Source: Gordonia namibiensis NBRC 108229 | GTDB lineage: Bacteria > Actinomycetota > Actinomycetes > Mycobacteriales > Mycobacteriaceae | DNA length: 64,000 nt | NCBI RefSeq assembly: GCF_000298235.1 | Contig: NZ_BAHE01000012.1 | Coordinates: forward strand, 1 to 64,000 | Direction: 5' to 3' | Shown: in pieces, positions 10,533-22,045 of the stretch | How the letters are laid out: each line of letters opens with the position of its first letter | How positions within the stretch are numbered: position 1 is the stretch's first letter | Position numbers and translations under genes: made by a program | The notes under the pieces: generated by a model | What the model was told of the DNA's origin: nothing | The model's input: the letters and a program-made list of their open reading frames with translations, nothing else | Database searches by the model: none

Positions 10533-11011
10533 GCTGACTCCGCTTCTTTCTCATGGCTGTCGGTGTCGTGGCGGTCCATCGTCTGGGAAAGCGCGTCCTT
10601 GAACGCCATCCAGCCGAGGAGTGCGCACTTCACGCGCGCGGGGTACTTGCTGACACCGGTGAACGCGATGCCGTCGCCGATGATGTCCTCGTCGCCCGGG
10701 TCCTTGCCGCGGGAGGTCATCATCGTGTTGAACGACTCCACGGTGGCGAGGGCCTCGCCGACCGATTGTCCGACGATCAGGTCGTGCAGCACCGACGTCG
10801 AGGCCTGGGAGATCGAGCATCCCTGGCCGTCGTAGGACACGTCGTCGATCGTGCTGCCGTCGGGCGAGACGGCGACGCGCAGGGTCACCTCGTCGCCACA
10901 CGTCGGATTGACGTGGTGGACCTCCGCGCCGAACGGCTCGCGGAGACCCCGACCGTGCGGATGTTTGTAGTGGTCCAGGATCACTTCCTGGTACATCTGC
11001 TCCATACGCAT
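10529..11011 (-). CDS. sufU: SufU Fe-S cluster assembly / sulfur transfer protein
   Basis: This 160-aa zinc-dependent SufU relays sulfur from SufS during cluster assembly. Three conserved cysteines are visible: Cys in PTCGDEVTL (with the following Asp as zinc ligand), in GQGCSISQAS and in ARVKCALLGW. The insert of about 20 residues between the last two (TSRGKDPGDEDIIGDGIAF) is the SufU hallmark that separates it from IscU. The ATG at 11011 gives MRMEQMYQEVILDHYKHP and lies 2 nt after the sufS stop. A second ATG 6 nt downstream is possible. The C-terminal tail is Asp/Glu-rich. Confidence 0.95.
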   Translation of the reverse strand: MRMEQMYQEVILDHYKHPHGRGLREPFGAEVHHVNPTCGDEVTLRVAVSPDGSTIDDVSYDGQGCSISQASTSVLHDLIVGQSVGEALATVESFNTMMTSRGKDPGDEDIIGDGIAFTGVSKYPARVKCALLGWMAFKDALSQTMDRHDTDSHEKEAESA

Positions 11012-11013
11012 GC

Positions 11014-13099
<2,086 letters not shown>

Positions 13100-13156
13100 G
13101 TTTCTGAGTTCTCTCTAACAGGCTGTGGGAAGTACTGAGTCGGGCGCGGTCGCTGG

Positions 13157-14344
13157 TCAGGCGCCGGAGAGTTCGAGCTCGCGCTCGACGGCGGCGGACA
13201 GGCGCTCGCGCAGCTCGGGCACGCCGATCTTGGCGATCACCTCGCCGAAGAATCCGCGGATGACCAGACGGCGTGCCTGATCCTCGGGGATGCCGCGAGC
13301 CTGCAGGTAGAACAGCTGCTCGTCGTCGAAACGTCCGGTGGCGCTGGCGTGCCCGGCGCCGACGATCTCGCCGGTCTCGATCTCGAGGTTGGGCACCGAG
13401 TCGGCACGGGCGTTGTCGGTGAGCACCAGGTTGCGGTTGAGCTCGAAGGTGTCGGTGCCCTCGGCCTCGGCGCGGATCAGCACGTCGCCGATCCAGACCG
13501 TGTGCGCCTCACGCGACCGGTCGCCGCTCGTGTCACCCTGCAGCGCACCCTTGTACACCACGTTCGAGCGGCAGTTGGGCTGGCTGTGGTCGACGAGCAG
13601 GCGCTGCTCGAGATGCTGTCCCGCGTCGGCGAAGTACAGACCCCACATCTCGACGTCGCCACCCGGCGCGTCGTAGTGGACGATCGGCGAGAGCCGGACG
13701 AGGTTGCCGCCGAAGCTGACCGCGAAGTGGCGGACCACGGCATCGCGGCCGGTGCGCACGTGATGGGCGACGACGTGAACCGCGTCGTCGTCCCAGTCGT
13801 GCACGTTGACGACGGTGAGGGCGGCACTGTCGCCGACGACGAACTCGACGTTCTCGGCGAAGGTTCCGCCGCCCTTCTGGTCCAGCACCACGACGGCGCG
13901 GGCGAAGGGCTCGAGCCGGACCTGGGTGTGACCGAAGGCGGTCTCGCCCTCACCGGGACCGGTGACCGTGATGGTGACCGGTTCGGACAGCTCGACCTCG
14001 CGGCCGACGGTGACGACCGTGGCCTGCGTGAACGACGAATATGCCTGCGCGGCAACCCGGTCGAAGGGCACGCCGCCCTGGCCGAGACGCTCGTCGTCGC
14101 GACCCACCGTCTCGACCGTGACGCCCTCGGACGCTCCGGACACCTCGACGGTCGCCTCGGCGGTCCGCTGTGCGGAACCGTCGTGCAGACCGCGCAGGCG
14201 GCGGAACGGGGTGAAGCGCCAGGCCTCTTCGCGAGGGCTGGGCACCTCGAAGGCGTTGACGTCGAACGAGGTGAACAGTTCACCCTTGTTGACGACAGGC
14301 GAATGCGAGCCCGGTGTCGAAACCGGGAGTGTCGGATCGGCCAT
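13157..14344 (-). CDS. sufD: SufD subunit of the SufBCD scaffold
   Basis: This 395-aa beta-helix protein pairs with SufB and SufC. The core region contains LEQRLLVDHSQPNCRSNVVYKG (quoted in part: LVDHSQPNCRSNVVYKG) and the C-terminal block IETGEIVGAGHASATGRFDDEQLFYLQARGI, seen here as GAGHASATGRFDDEQLF. Both carry the His and Cys residues of the SufB-SufD interface. The ATG overlaps the sufB stop in an ATGA, indicating translational coupling. The N-terminal 100 residues are more divergent, as usual for SufD. Confidence 0.95.
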   Translation of the reverse strand: MADPTLPVSTPGSHSPVVNKGELFTSFDVNAFEVPSPREEAWRFTPFRRLRGLHDGSAQRTAEATVEVSGASEGVTVETVGRDDERLGQGGVPFDRVAAQAYSSFTQATVVTVGREVELSEPVTITVTGPGEGETAFGHTQVRLEPFARAVVVLDQKGGGTFAENVEFVVGDSAALTVVNVHDWDDDAVHVVAHHVRTGRDAVVRHFAVSFGGNLVRLSPIVHYDAPGGDVEMWGLYFADAGQHLEQRLLVDHSQPNCRSNVVYKGALQGDTSGDRSREAHTVWIGDVLIRAEAEGTDTFELNRNLVLTDNARADSVPNLEIETGEIVGAGHASATGRFDDEQLFYLQARGIPEDQARRLVIRGFFGEVIAKIGVPELRERLSAAVERELELSGA

Positions 14345-15798
14345 CAGCCGACGGCTCCTTCCATCTGAAGCTCGATCAGGCGGTTGAGCTCGAGCGCGTA
14401 TTCCATCGGGAGTTCCTTGGCGATCGGCTCGACGAAGCCGCGGACCACCATGGCCATCGCCTCGTCCTCGGTCAGGCCACGGCTCATCAGGTAGAAGAGC
14501 TGATCGTCGCTGACCTTCGAGACGGTCGCCTCGTGCCCCATCGTCACGTCGTCCTCGCGGATGTCGACGTAGGGGTAGGTATCACTGCGGGAGATGGTGT
14601 CGACCAGCAGCGCATCGCATTTCACCGTCGAGCGGCTGCCGTGCGCTCCGTTGTTGACCTTGATCAGGCCGCGGTAGGAAGCGCGGCCACCACCGCGGGC
14701 CACCGACTTCGAGATGATGTTGCTCGAGGTGTTCGGCGCAAGGTGGACCATCTTGGAACCGGTGTCCTGGTGCTGTCCGGGGCCGGCGAAGGCGACGGAG
14801 AGGACCTCGCCCTTCGCGTGCTCACCGGTCAGCCAGACCGCCGGGTACTTCATGGTGACCTTCGAGCCGATGTTGCCGTCGACCCACTCCATGGTGGCGC
14901 CGGCCTCGGCCTTGGCGCGCTTGGTCACCAGGTTGTAGACGTTGTTCGACCAGTTCTGGATGGTCGTGTAGCGGCAGCGGCCGCCCTTCTTCACGATGAT
15001 CTCGACGACCGCGGAGTGCAGCGAGTCGGTCTTGTAGATCGGCGCGGTGCAACCCTCGACGTAGTGCACGTAGGCACCCTCGTCGACGATGATCAGCGTG
15101 CGCTCGAACTGGCCCATGTTCTCGGTGTTGATCCGGAAGTAGGCCTGCAGCGGGATGTCGACGTGGACACCCGGCGGGACGTAGATGAACGAGCCACCGG
15201 ACCAGACCGCGGTGTTCAGCGCGGAGAACTTGTTGTCACCGGCCGGGATGACCGAGCCGAAGTACTCCTGGAAGATCTCCGGGTGCTCCTTGAGCGCGGT
15301 GTCGGTGTCGAGGAAGATCACGCCCTGCTTCTCGAGGTCCTCACGGATCGAGTGGTAGACGACCTCGGACTCGTACTGCGCGGCGACACCGGAGACCAGG
15401 CGCTGCTTCTCCGCCTCCGGGATGCCGAGCTTGTCGTAGGTGTTCTTGATGTCCTGGGGCAGGTCGTCCCACGTGGCGGCCTGCTTCTCACTGGACCGCA
15501 CGAAGTACTTGATGTTGTCGAAGTCGATGCCCTCGAGCCCTGCGCCCCAGTGCGGCATGGGCTTCTTGTCGAAGATCTTCAGTGCCTTGAGGCGCTGCTC
15601 CAGCATCCACTCGGGCTCGCTCTTCTTGGCCGAGATGTCGGCGACGACCGCCGGGGACAGTCCGCGCTTGGCGCTGGCACCGGCGACGTCGGAGTCGGCC
15701 CAGCCGTAGCCGTACTTGCCGAGGGCGGCAATCGTCTCTTCCTGCGTGAGGGGAGCCGGGGCGGTCGGCGTGGTGGCGGCCGGATCGGTGACGGTCAT
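14344..15798 (-). CDS. sufB: SufB subunit of the SufBCD scaffold
   Basis: This 484-aa protein is the central Fe-S scaffold subunit. Recognisable blocks are the N-terminal [13 protein letters not shown], the middle [20 protein letters not shown] (seen as [14 protein letters not shown]), [13 protein letters not shown] with a conserved Cys, and the C-terminal [20 protein letters not shown]. No intein is present: the frame is uninterrupted, unlike M. tuberculosis Rv1461, whose sufB homologue is intein-split. The start overlaps the sufR stop by ATGA. Confidence 0.96.
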   Translation of the reverse strand: MTVTDPAATTPTAPAPLTQEETIAALGKYGYGWADSDVAGASAKRGLSPAVVADISAKKSEPEWMLEQRLKALKIFDKKPMPHWGAGLEGIDFDNIKYFVRSSEKQAATWDDLPQDIKNTYDKLGIPEAEKQRLVSGVAAQYESEVVYHSIREDLEKQGVIFLDTDTALKEHPEIFQEYFGSVIPAGDNKFSALNTAVWSGGSFIYVPPGVHVDIPLQAYFRINTENMGQFERTLIIVDEGAYVHYVEGCTAPIYKTDSLHSAVVEIIVKKGGRCRYTTIQNWSNNVYNLVTKRAKAEAGATMEWVDGNIGSKVTMKYPAVWLTGEHAKGEVLSVAFAGPGQHQDTGSKMVHLAPNTSSNIISKSVARGGGRASYRGLIKVNNGAHGSRSTVKCDALLVDTISRSDTYPYVDIREDDVTMGHEATVSKVSDDQLFYLMSRGLTEDEAMAMVVRGFVEPIAKELPMEYALELNRLIELQMEGAVG

Positions 15799-16598
15799 CG
15801 CGTGGCCTTTCGGGTTGTCGTGGGCAGTGCCTGTGAGGTTCCGTGCTGAGGAGACGGTGGAGACTCCGGCGGCGGATGGATCGGTACGTGGGTGGTGCAG
15901 GCGCAGTCACCGTTGGCGATGGTGGCCAGGCGCTGCACGTGCGTACCGAGCAGCTCGGTGAAGACCGCGGTCTCGGCCTCACAGAGTTCGGGGAACTCGG
16001 TGGCGACATGCGCCACCGGGCAGTGGTGCTGGCAGATCTGCATGCCGTTGCCGACCTGCCGGGTGTTGGTCGCGTATCCCGCGCCGGTCAGCGCGTCGGC
16101 GATCTCCTCGACCGTGTCCGCGACCGTGACCGGGTCGGTGCTGGGCGACACGTCGGCGACGATCCGCTCGACTCGTTCCCGCGCGAATTCGGCGACGGCG
16201 TCGTGGCCACCGAGGTCGCGGAGCTTGCGCATCGCGGCACCGGCGAGGTCATCGTAGGCGTGGCGCATCTTGCCGCGCCCCTCCGGCGTGAGCTGGAACC
16301 ACTTCGCCGGACGACCGCGTCCACGACCGCGACGCTGACCGAACCCGGTGGAGGCGACCTCGATGTCTCCGGCGCTGGTGAGCGCGTCGAGGTGACGGCG
16401 CACGCCGGCGGCGGAGATGCCGAGACGCTCGCCGATCTCGCCCGCGGTCAGCGGGCCGTCCTCGACGAGCAGGTTCAACACGGCATCACGTGTCTGACCG
16501 TCGTGCTGTTCGGCACCGGCGGTCGTCTGGGGGCTTGCCGTACCAGCGGAGGGCACGGCATTGCCGCTGCCCGAGGGCAGCACAACATCGTTCCGCAT
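15795..16598 (-). CDS. sufR: SufR-type Fe-S sensing transcriptional regulator
   Basis: This 267-aa winged-helix regulator heads the suf operon. The DNA-binding domain spans roughly residues 35-100 ([21 protein letters not shown], given in part as [15 protein letters not shown]). The C-terminal Cys cluster [18 protein letters not shown] plus GDCACTTH would bind the Fe-S cluster that controls DNA binding. The ATG at 16598 gives [12 protein letters not shown]; the frame extends upstream with no ribosome site. An inverted repeat fitting the reported M. tuberculosis SufR site lies 5 nt before the start. Its stop overlaps sufB. The likely role is repression of the suf operon when cluster supply is adequate. 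Confidence 0.92.
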   Translation of the reverse strand: MRNDVVLPSGSGNAVPSAGTASPQTTAGAEQHDGQTRDAVLNLLVEDGPLTAGEIGERLGISAAGVRRHLDALTSAGDIEVASTGFGQRRGRGRGRPAKWFQLTPEGRGKMRHAYDDLAGAAMRKLRDLGGHDAVAEFARERVERIVADVSPSTDPVTVADTVEEIADALTGAGYATNTRQVGNGMQICQHHCPVAHVATEFPELCEAETAVFTELLGTHVQRLATIANGDCACTTHVPIHPPPESPPSPQHGTSQALPTTTRKATR

Positions 16599-16603
16599 GG
16601 TTT

Positions 16604-16646
16604 TCACAACACGAGTGTGACGTAATTGATTCCACGCTGCCAGCAA
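16604..16646 (-). promoter_or_regulatory. sufR promoter with SufR-type operator
   Basis: Read on the minus strand, ACACT-CGTGT-TGTGA (16618 to 16604) matches the ACACT-N5-TGTGA element that I recall for M. tuberculosis SufR. Directly upstream are a possible -10 TACGTC (16624-16619) and a possible -35 TTGCTG (16646-16641), 16 nt apart. The operator therefore covers the start point, giving a leader of about 12-15 nt. The region is shared with the divergent mptB. Confidence 0.6.
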
Positions 16647-16746
16647 GGGTGCCCTTAGCGAAGCGATGGAATTCTGCCACGGTGTCTCGATTGTCCGGAT
16701 AAAGGGTGGTCGCGAGGTATCGGCCACCGACGATTACAGTCGTCGT

Positions 16747-18606
16747 GTGCCCGAAACCACAGCTGGCCGCCGCGTGCCGGACTTCTTCGGACTCGTGTGG
16801 AATCACCTGCTCACCGTGCTGAACTACCTCGGACTGCGTAAACAGCGTCCGGTCGAACCCGACGCCGACGCCACCGAACAGCGCGGCGACTACGGGAAGA
16901 CCGTCGCCCGCCTACACGACGACGAACGCGAGGTCGGCCCCCTCAACGCCGCGGAGACCCGACGCCTCCGCCGCATCAAGCTCTTCGGCGCCACCGGCTC
17001 CGTCCTGATCCTCATCGGCGCACTCGGCACCGGCGCGGTCCCCGTGTTGCAGAACCCGGTGGCCGGCATGCGCGTGCTGTCGCTGCCGTCCCGGATGTTC
17101 GGCACCGCCCTCGCCCTCTCGATCGGCGGCACGATCACGCTGGTGGTCGCGTGGCTGCTGCTCGGCCGTTTCGCGGTGGGCCGGTTCAGCGTCGAGGTAC
17201 TGCACGGACGCAGTCCCGAACGCCGGATGAGCCGGCGTCAGGCCGACCGGACCCTCATGCTGTGGATCACGCCGATCGTGCTGGCTCCCCCGCTGCTGAG
17301 CAAGGACATCTACTCCTATCTGGCCCAGAGCGCCATCGCCTTCCGCGGCATGGATCCCTACTCGGTCAGCCCGGTGAGAGGTCTGGGCGTCGACCACATC
17401 CTCACCAGGTCGGTGCCCAATCTGTGGCGGGACACCCCCGCGCCCTACGGACCGCTGTTCCTCTGGATCGGCGAGGGCATCACCAAGGTGACCGGCGCGA
17501 ACATCACGGCCGCGATCTTCCTGCACCGCATCGTCGCGCTGCTCGGTGTCGCACTCATCGTGTGGGCTCTGCCCCGTCTGGCGAAACGCTGCGGGGTGTC
17601 CTCGGTCGCGGCACTGTGGCTCGGTGCGATGAACCCTCTCGTGATCCTCCATCTGGTGGGTGGCATCCACAACGAGGCCCTCATGCTCGGCCTGATGCTC
17701 GTCGGCCTCGAGCTGGGCTTCCGTGCCATCTACGGCGTGGACCGGCTTCGCAAACCGGGGACACTGATACCCACGAGAGCCGGCTGGATCCTGATCGCCG
17801 GCGGTGCCGTGCTCGCCGCGTCGGCGATGATCAAGGTGACCTCGATGCTCGCGCTCGGCTTCGTCGGGATCGCCCTCGCCATGCGATGGGGTGCGACCCT
17901 GCCCGCGCTGCGGCACGCGCCGATCCGCGAATGGTGGACGCGGTCGAAATGGTCGGTGTACGCCCTCGGTCTCTCCGCCGGGTTCTACGTGGTCGTGCTC
18001 GGCATCGTGATGGGCACCATCTCGCTGGGAACCGGGCTCGGATTCGGCTGGACGGGCACGCTGTCGACCGGCGAGATCGTCCGGTCGTGGATGTCGATGC
18101 CGACCCTGCTGGGCGTGACGACCGGACGCATCGGGGTGACCCTCGGACTGGGCGAACAGACCCAGGCGATCCTCGAGGTCGCACGGCCGATCGGTCAGCT
18201 CGTCGCCGGCCTCTTCATCATCCGGTGGATGCTCGCGACCCTCGGCGGACGCCTGCATCCACTGGGCGCACTCGGTGTGTCAATGGCCACAGTCGTGCTG
18301 TTCTTCCCGTTCGTCCAGGCCTGGTATCTGCTGTGGGCGGTCATCCCGCTGGCCGCCTGGGCCACCGGCCCCTGGTTCCGGATCTCGACGATCTCGGCAT
18401 CGGCGATCATCGCCATCGTCGTGATGCCCACGAGCTCCAACACCAGCGGAGTCGTTCTCGCACAGGGACTTCTGGCCGGTGTGATCATGGTCGCAGCACT
18501 CACCGCACTCTTCTTCGAGGACCGTTCGCCGCGCCGATGGCGTCGTCGCAGAACCGGGGCACCGGAGAAGTCCCCGGAACCGGCGGAGAACGCCCCGACG
18601 CCATGA
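16747..18606 (+). CDS. mptB: Alpha-(1->6)-mannosyltransferase, GT-C fold (MptB-like, Rv1459c family)
   Basis: This 619-aa polytopic membrane protein belongs to the GT-C polyprenyl-phosphomannose-dependent mannosyltransferases that extend the mannan core of lipomannan/lipoarabinomannan in Mycobacteriales. About a dozen hydrophobic segments are visible from residue 80 on, and the first extracytoplasmic loop has the conserved acidic pair region LLSKDIYSYLAQSAIAFRGM (Lys-Asp). The C-terminal tail is basic and Pro/Glu-rich. The GTG at 16747 was chosen because TACAGT (16735-16740) is 6 nt upstream, suggesting a leaderless mRNA; a start at 16666 is open but unsupported. Its place next to suf and the ABC exporter is as in M. 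tuberculosis. Confidence 0.87.
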   Translation: MPETTAGRRVPDFFGLVWNHLLTVLNYLGLRKQRPVEPDADATEQRGDYGKTVARLHDDEREVGPLNAAETRRLRRIKLFGATGSVLILIGALGTGAVPVLQNPVAGMRVLSLPSRMFGTALALSIGGTITLVVAWLLLGRFAVGRFSVEVLHGRSPERRMSRRQADRTLMLWITPIVLAPPLLSKDIYSYLAQSAIAFRGMDPYSVSPVRGLGVDHILTRSVPNLWRDTPAPYGPLFLWIGEGITKVTGANITAAIFLHRIVALLGVALIVWALPRLAKRCGVSSVAALWLGAMNPLVILHLVGGIHNEALMLGLMLVGLELGFRAIYGVDRLRKPGTLIPTRAGWILIAGGAVLAASAMIKVTSMLALGFVGIALAMRWGATLPALRHAPIREWWTRSKWSVYALGLSAGFYVVVLGIVMGTISLGTGLGFGWTGTLSTGEIVRSWMSMPTLLGVTTGRIGVTLGLGEQTQAILEVARPIGQLVAGLFIIRWMLATLGGRLHPLGALGVSMATVVLFFPFVQAWYLLWAVIPLAAWATGPWFRISTISASAIIAIVVMPTSSNTSGVVLAQGLLAGVIMVAALTALFFEDRSPRRWRRRRTGAPEKSPEPAENAPTP

Positions 18607-18673
18607 CGATCCCCCACCGCACCCGCGAACGGCGTTTTTCGTCCGCGGGGCCCGAGCGCCTAGTCTGACCTGT

Positions 18674-19666
18674 GTGCGCAGCACGACTCCTCGGCAGATC
18701 AGCGATGACGATCGGATGAACGATCGTCCGCCGAGCGACCCCGTCGCGTCCCCAGCGGTCGAGGTCCGCGGGTTGGTCAAGGCCTTCGGCGACCGAACCG
18801 CCGTCGACCGACTCGACCTGACCGTGGAGCGCGGACAGATCCTCGCCCTCCTCGGACCGAACGGTGCGGGCAAGACCACCACCGTCGAGATCTGCGAGGG
18901 CTTCACCACCCCCGACGCCGGCACCGTCCGGGTTCTCGGGCTCGACCCGATCGTCGACAACGACGCCCTCCGCCGCCGTATCGGCGTGATGCTCCAGGGC
19001 GGCGGTGCCTACCCCGGCGCCCGCGCCGAGGAGATGCTGCGTCTCGTCGCCGCCTACTCGGCCGACCCGATCGACCCCGAATTCCTCCTCGACGCACTCG
19101 GTCTCGGCGACGTCCGACGCACGTCGTACCGACGCCTCTCCGGAGGACAACAGCAGCGCCTCGCGCTCGCCTGCGCGATCGTCGGCCGTCCCGAACTCGT
19201 GTTCCTCGACGAACCGACCGCCGGCCTCGACGCCCACGCGCGTCTCGTCGTCTGGGAACTCGTCGACCGACTCCGCGCCGACGGGGTCTCCATCCTGCTC
19301 ACCACCCATCTGATGGACGAGGCGGAGGAACTCGCCGACCAGGTCGTGATCATCGATCACGGCCGCGCGGTCGCCGCCGGGACGCCCGCCGATCTCACCA
19401 GCACCGGCGCCGAGAACGAGTTGCGGTTCACCGCACCCCGCGGGCTCGATCTGTCGATGCTGACGCTCGCGCTGCCCGAGGGTTACCACTGCACCGAGGC
19501 GAACCCCGGCTCATACCTCGTCATCGGCCCGATGACCCCGCAGGTCCTCGCGACGGTGACCGCCTGGTGCGCGAAGATCAACGTCCTCGCCACCGATCTC
19601 CGTGTCGAGACCCGCAGTCTCGAAGACGTCTTCCTCGACCTGACCGGACGGGCCCTACGACCGTGA
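18674..19666 (+). CDS. ABC transporter ATP-binding protein (Rv1458c-like)
   Basis: This 330-aa ABC ATPase of the ABC-2 exporter type has Walker A GPNGAGKTT (near residue 66), the signature YRRLSGGQQQRLALA, Walker B LVFLDEPTAGLDAHA and the H-loop LLTTHLMDEAEEL. A C-terminal domain of about 90 residues follows. The GTG at 18674 is 7 nt after TAGTCT (18661-18666), a good leaderless arrangement. A start at the internal ATG (MNDRPPSD, 18717) is also possible. The permease overlaps its end by GTGA, so the two make one exporter. The substrate is unknown. Confidence 0.92.
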   Translation: MRSTTPRQISDDDRMNDRPPSDPVASPAVEVRGLVKAFGDRTAVDRLDLTVERGQILALLGPNGAGKTTTVEICEGFTTPDAGTVRVLGLDPIVDNDALRRRIGVMLQGGGAYPGARAEEMLRLVAAYSADPIDPEFLLDALGLGDVRRTSYRRLSGGQQQRLALACAIVGRPELVFLDEPTAGLDAHARLVVWELVDRLRADGVSILLTTHLMDEAEELADQVVIIDHGRAVAAGTPADLTSTGAENELRFTAPRGLDLSMLTLALPEGYHCTEANPGSYLVIGPMTPQVLATVTAWCAKINVLATDLRVETRSLEDVFLDLTGRALRP

Positions 19667-20481
19667 ACTCCCCCGCAGTGAACTCCCCCGCGCCCGGCAC
19701 CGGACTCTTCGCCGACGGCATGTTCCGTCCGGCGCCGCGTCCGGCATCCCTACCGGCGATGATCACCGCACAGTCGACGCTCGAGCTCAAGCTCCTGTTG
19801 CGCAACGGTGAGCAGCTGCTGCTCACGATGTTCATCCCGATCACCCTGCTCGTCGGTCTGTGCCTGCTGCCGATCAACACGACGTTCGGCGACGGCCCGG
19901 CCGAGCGGGCCACGCTCTTCGTTCCCGCGATCCTCACGGTCGCCGTGATGTCGACCGCGTTCACCGGCCAGGCCATCGCCGTCGGCTTCGACCGTCGGTA
20001 CGGGGCCCTGAAACGATTGGGCGCCACGCCGATTCCGCGCTGGGGCATCATCGTCGGCAAGTCGGTGGCGGTGCTGATCGTGGTGGCCCTGCAGTCGGTC
20101 ATCATCGGCGCCATCGGATTCGCCTTCGGGTGGCGGCCCGACCCGGTCGGACTGCTCATCGGCGCGGTGGTGATCATCATCGGCACCGCCTGCTTCGCAG
20201 CGCTCGGACTGCTCCTCGGCGGCACGCTCAAGGCGGAGGTCGTCCTGGCCCTGGCAAACCTGCTCTGGTTCGCCTTCATCGGTCTCGGCAGCCTCGTGGT
20301 CGTCGACTCCAACGTTCCCGGCGCCGTGCACACTCTGGCACGGTGCATCCCCTCGGGTGCGCTCAGTGAGGCCCTCGAAATGGCCTCACGCGGTTCGTTC
20401 GACGCTTTCGGGGTGGGCGTCTTGCTGGTGTGGGCCGCAGTGGCCGGCACCTTGGCGGTGAGGTGGTTCCGATTCCGATGA
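19663..20481 (+). CDS. ABC-2 type transporter permease (Rv1457c-like)
   Basis: This 272-aa membrane protein has six hydrophobic segments, among them LLLTMFIPITLLVGLCLLPI (first) and LLVWAAVAGTLAVRWF (last), the layout of ABC-2 permeases. Residues 1-30 are Pro/Ala-rich and include a short duplication of VNSPA. Translation starts at the GTG inside the GTGA overlap with the ATPase gene, and the stop overlaps the ctaA start by ATGA. The three genes ATPase-permease-ctaA are thus translationally coupled, as in Rv1458c-Rv1456c. A role in heme or cytochrome biogenesis is possible by context only. Confidence 0.9.
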   Translation: MNSPAVNSPAPGTGLFADGMFRPAPRPASLPAMITAQSTLELKLLLRNGEQLLLTMFIPITLLVGLCLLPINTTFGDGPAERATLFVPAILTVAVMSTAFTGQAIAVGFDRRYGALKRLGATPIPRWGIIVGKSVAVLIVVALQSVIIGAIGFAFGWRPDPVGLLIGAVVIIIGTACFAALGLLLGGTLKAEVVLALANLLWFAFIGLGSLVVVDSNVPGAVHTLARCIPSGALSEALEMASRGSFDAFGVGVLLVWAAVAGTLAVRWFRFR

Positions 20482-21509
20482 CGACGTCGCAGACTTCGAC
20501 ACGACCCGACGGGGCGGACCCCGACCGGGCGACTCCCGACGAGCGCGGTGACGGGCGGATGAGCGGGTTCTGGCGGTCCATCCCGGGATTCGGCCGGCCG
20601 ACGATCCGCTTCGTGCACCGTTGGGCGATCGCGCTGCTCGTCTCCAACGTGGGGATCGTCGCCACCGGCGGCGCCGTGCGCGTCACGGGTTCGGGACTCG
20701 GTTGCCCTACCTGGCCGCGCTGCACCGACGACTCCTTCGTCCCGCACGGCGAACTCGGCATCCACGGTGCCATCGAGTTCGGCAATCGGATGCTGACCTG
20801 GGTCCTGATCGTCATCGCGATCGCCACCTGGATCGCCGTGCTCCGGTACGCCGGATCGGCACGTCGCGACAAGTGGCTCGTCACCCTGATCGCGCTCGGC
20901 ATCCCGTTCCAGGGCGTGATCGGCGGCATCACCGTCCTGACCGACCTCAATCCGTGGGTCGTGGCGCTGCACTTCATCCTGTCGATGATCTTGGTGTCGG
21001 CGGCAACCGTACTGGTCTTCCGGATGCGTCCGTACCCGACTCCGACCGAGCCCGCCCCTGCCGACACCGACACCCCGGGGATGGCGACCCGGCGACTGGG
21101 CATCTACCTGGCAGGTCTGCTCTACGCGGTCACCTGGGTGACGATCTACCTCGGCACGGTGGTCACCGGCTCCGGCCCGCACGCCGGCGACGTCGATGCT
21201 CCCCGCAACGGACTCGACCCCGACAACGCCACCCAGCTCCACGCCGACGCGGTGTTCGTCCTCGTCGGACTGGGTCTGGCGGCACTCGTCTACGCCCGCG
21301 TCTTCGCGCGCCCCCAGCAGCGCTCGGCGCTGGTCTTCGTGGGGCTGCTCGCTCTGCAGGGCGTGATCGGCTTCGTGCAGTTCTTCACCGATCTGCCCGT
21401 CGCACTGGTCATCGCGCACATGTTCGGCAGTGCGCTACTGCTCATCGGCGCCACCTGGCAGGTGCTGGTCGCCCGGGCGACCGATCAGCCGCGCGTCGAC
21501 GCTGCCTGA
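20478..21509 (+). CDS. ctaA: Heme A synthase
   Basis: This 343-aa membrane enzyme oxidises the C8 methyl of heme O to give heme A for cytochrome aa3 oxidase. Eight hydrophobic segments are visible. The conserved motifs are GGAVRVTGSGLGCPTWPRC (with the Cys pair of the extracytoplasmic loop), the heme-ligand His in IHGAIEFGNRM, in VALHFILSM, in QLHADAVFVL and in IAHMFGSALL. The first 45 residues are hydrophilic and Asp/Pro-rich, longer than usual. Start by ATGA overlap with the permease. The heme O synthase ctaB lies 1.5 kb downstream on the opposite strand. Confidence 0.95.
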   Translation: MTTSQTSTRPDGADPDRATPDERGDGRMSGFWRSIPGFGRPTIRFVHRWAIALLVSNVGIVATGGAVRVTGSGLGCPTWPRCTDDSFVPHGELGIHGAIEFGNRMLTWVLIVIAIATWIAVLRYAGSARRDKWLVTLIALGIPFQGVIGGITVLTDLNPWVVALHFILSMILVSAATVLVFRMRPYPTPTEPAPADTDTPGMATRRLGIYLAGLLYAVTWVTIYLGTVVTGSGPHAGDVDAPRNGLDPDNATQLHADAVFVLVGLGLAALVYARVFARPQQRSALVFVGLLALQGVIGFVQFFTDLPVALVIAHMFGSALLLIGATWQVLVARATDQPRVDAA

Positions 21510-21524
21510 CCACGAGCCACGAAC

Positions 21525-21562
21525 GAGAACGACCCCCGGCGATCACGCCGGGGGTCGTTCTC
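21525..21562. terminator. Strong hairpin terminator between ctaA and the convergent small gene
   Basis: A perfect 17-bp stem (GAGAACGACCCCCGGCG paired with CGCCGGGGGTCGTTCTC) closes on the 4-nt loop ATCA. It follows the ctaA stop by 15 nt and lies 24 nt beyond the stop of the minus-strand gene at 21587. T residues (TCTGTTCT) follow on the plus strand. It can serve both convergent genes. Confidence 0.85.
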
Positions 21563-21586
21563 TGTTCTGCAGGTCGGACCGTCGGG

Positions 21587-21958
21587 TCAGAGGATCGCGC
21601 GGTTGCGCGCCTTCGGGAAGCGCTTCTGTCGGGCCACCCAGCCGGCCATCTTGCGGTAGTGCGACGGCTTGACGGTGGTCTCCGAGGTGAGATCGCGGTC
21701 CCACTCGGCGATCTCGAGTCCATCGACGGCATCGACGACGGCCTGCGCGGTCGCGAGGTCGGCGACGACGCGGTCACCGAGCACGCCCCCGGCATCACCG
21801 ACGAGCGTGATCCGAACGCCGGCCGCACCGATGCCCTGGAGAACGACCTTCGCGCTGCCGCCCTCGCGGGCGACGAACTTCTTCACCGAGGCGACGACAT
21901 CGCCCGGGGCCTGGACGGTAGGCGTGGCTGTGGTGTCGGTGGCGGCACTGTCAGTCAT
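21587..21958 (-). CDS. Conserved hypothetical protein (Rv1455-like)
   Basis: This 123-aa protein has an N-terminal Ala/Thr/Asp-rich tail of about 20 residues, then an alpha/beta domain (VVASVKKFVAREGGSAKVVL... ITLVGDAGG), and a basic C-terminus (HYRKMAGWVARQKRFPKARNR). No catalytic motif or membrane segment is seen. The ATG at 21958 is 7 nt after TATGCT (21971-21966 on the minus strand), a leaderless pattern; the ATG at 21970 overlaps that -10. Its position between ctaA and qor matches Rv1455 in M. tuberculosis. Function unknown. Confidence 0.75.
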   Translation of the reverse strand: MTDSAATDTTATPTVQAPGDVVASVKKFVAREGGSAKVVLQGIGAAGVRITLVGDAGGVLGDRVVADLATAQAVVDAVDGLEIAEWDRDLTSETTVKPSHYRKMAGWVARQKRFPKARNRAIL

Positions 21959-22045
21959 GACGCTCAGCATACCGGTGGGCCCGGGCCGGTTCCGATAGCG
22001 GGATCGGCATCACATCCGGCGTGTTCCCCGTGTACAACGGGTGTC

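Noticed and set aside
20621..22045. Upstream extension of the qor frame over ctaA
   Set aside because: The frame shadows ctaA and the following terminator; the Arg-rich translation has no homology. Real qor begins at the GTG 22046.
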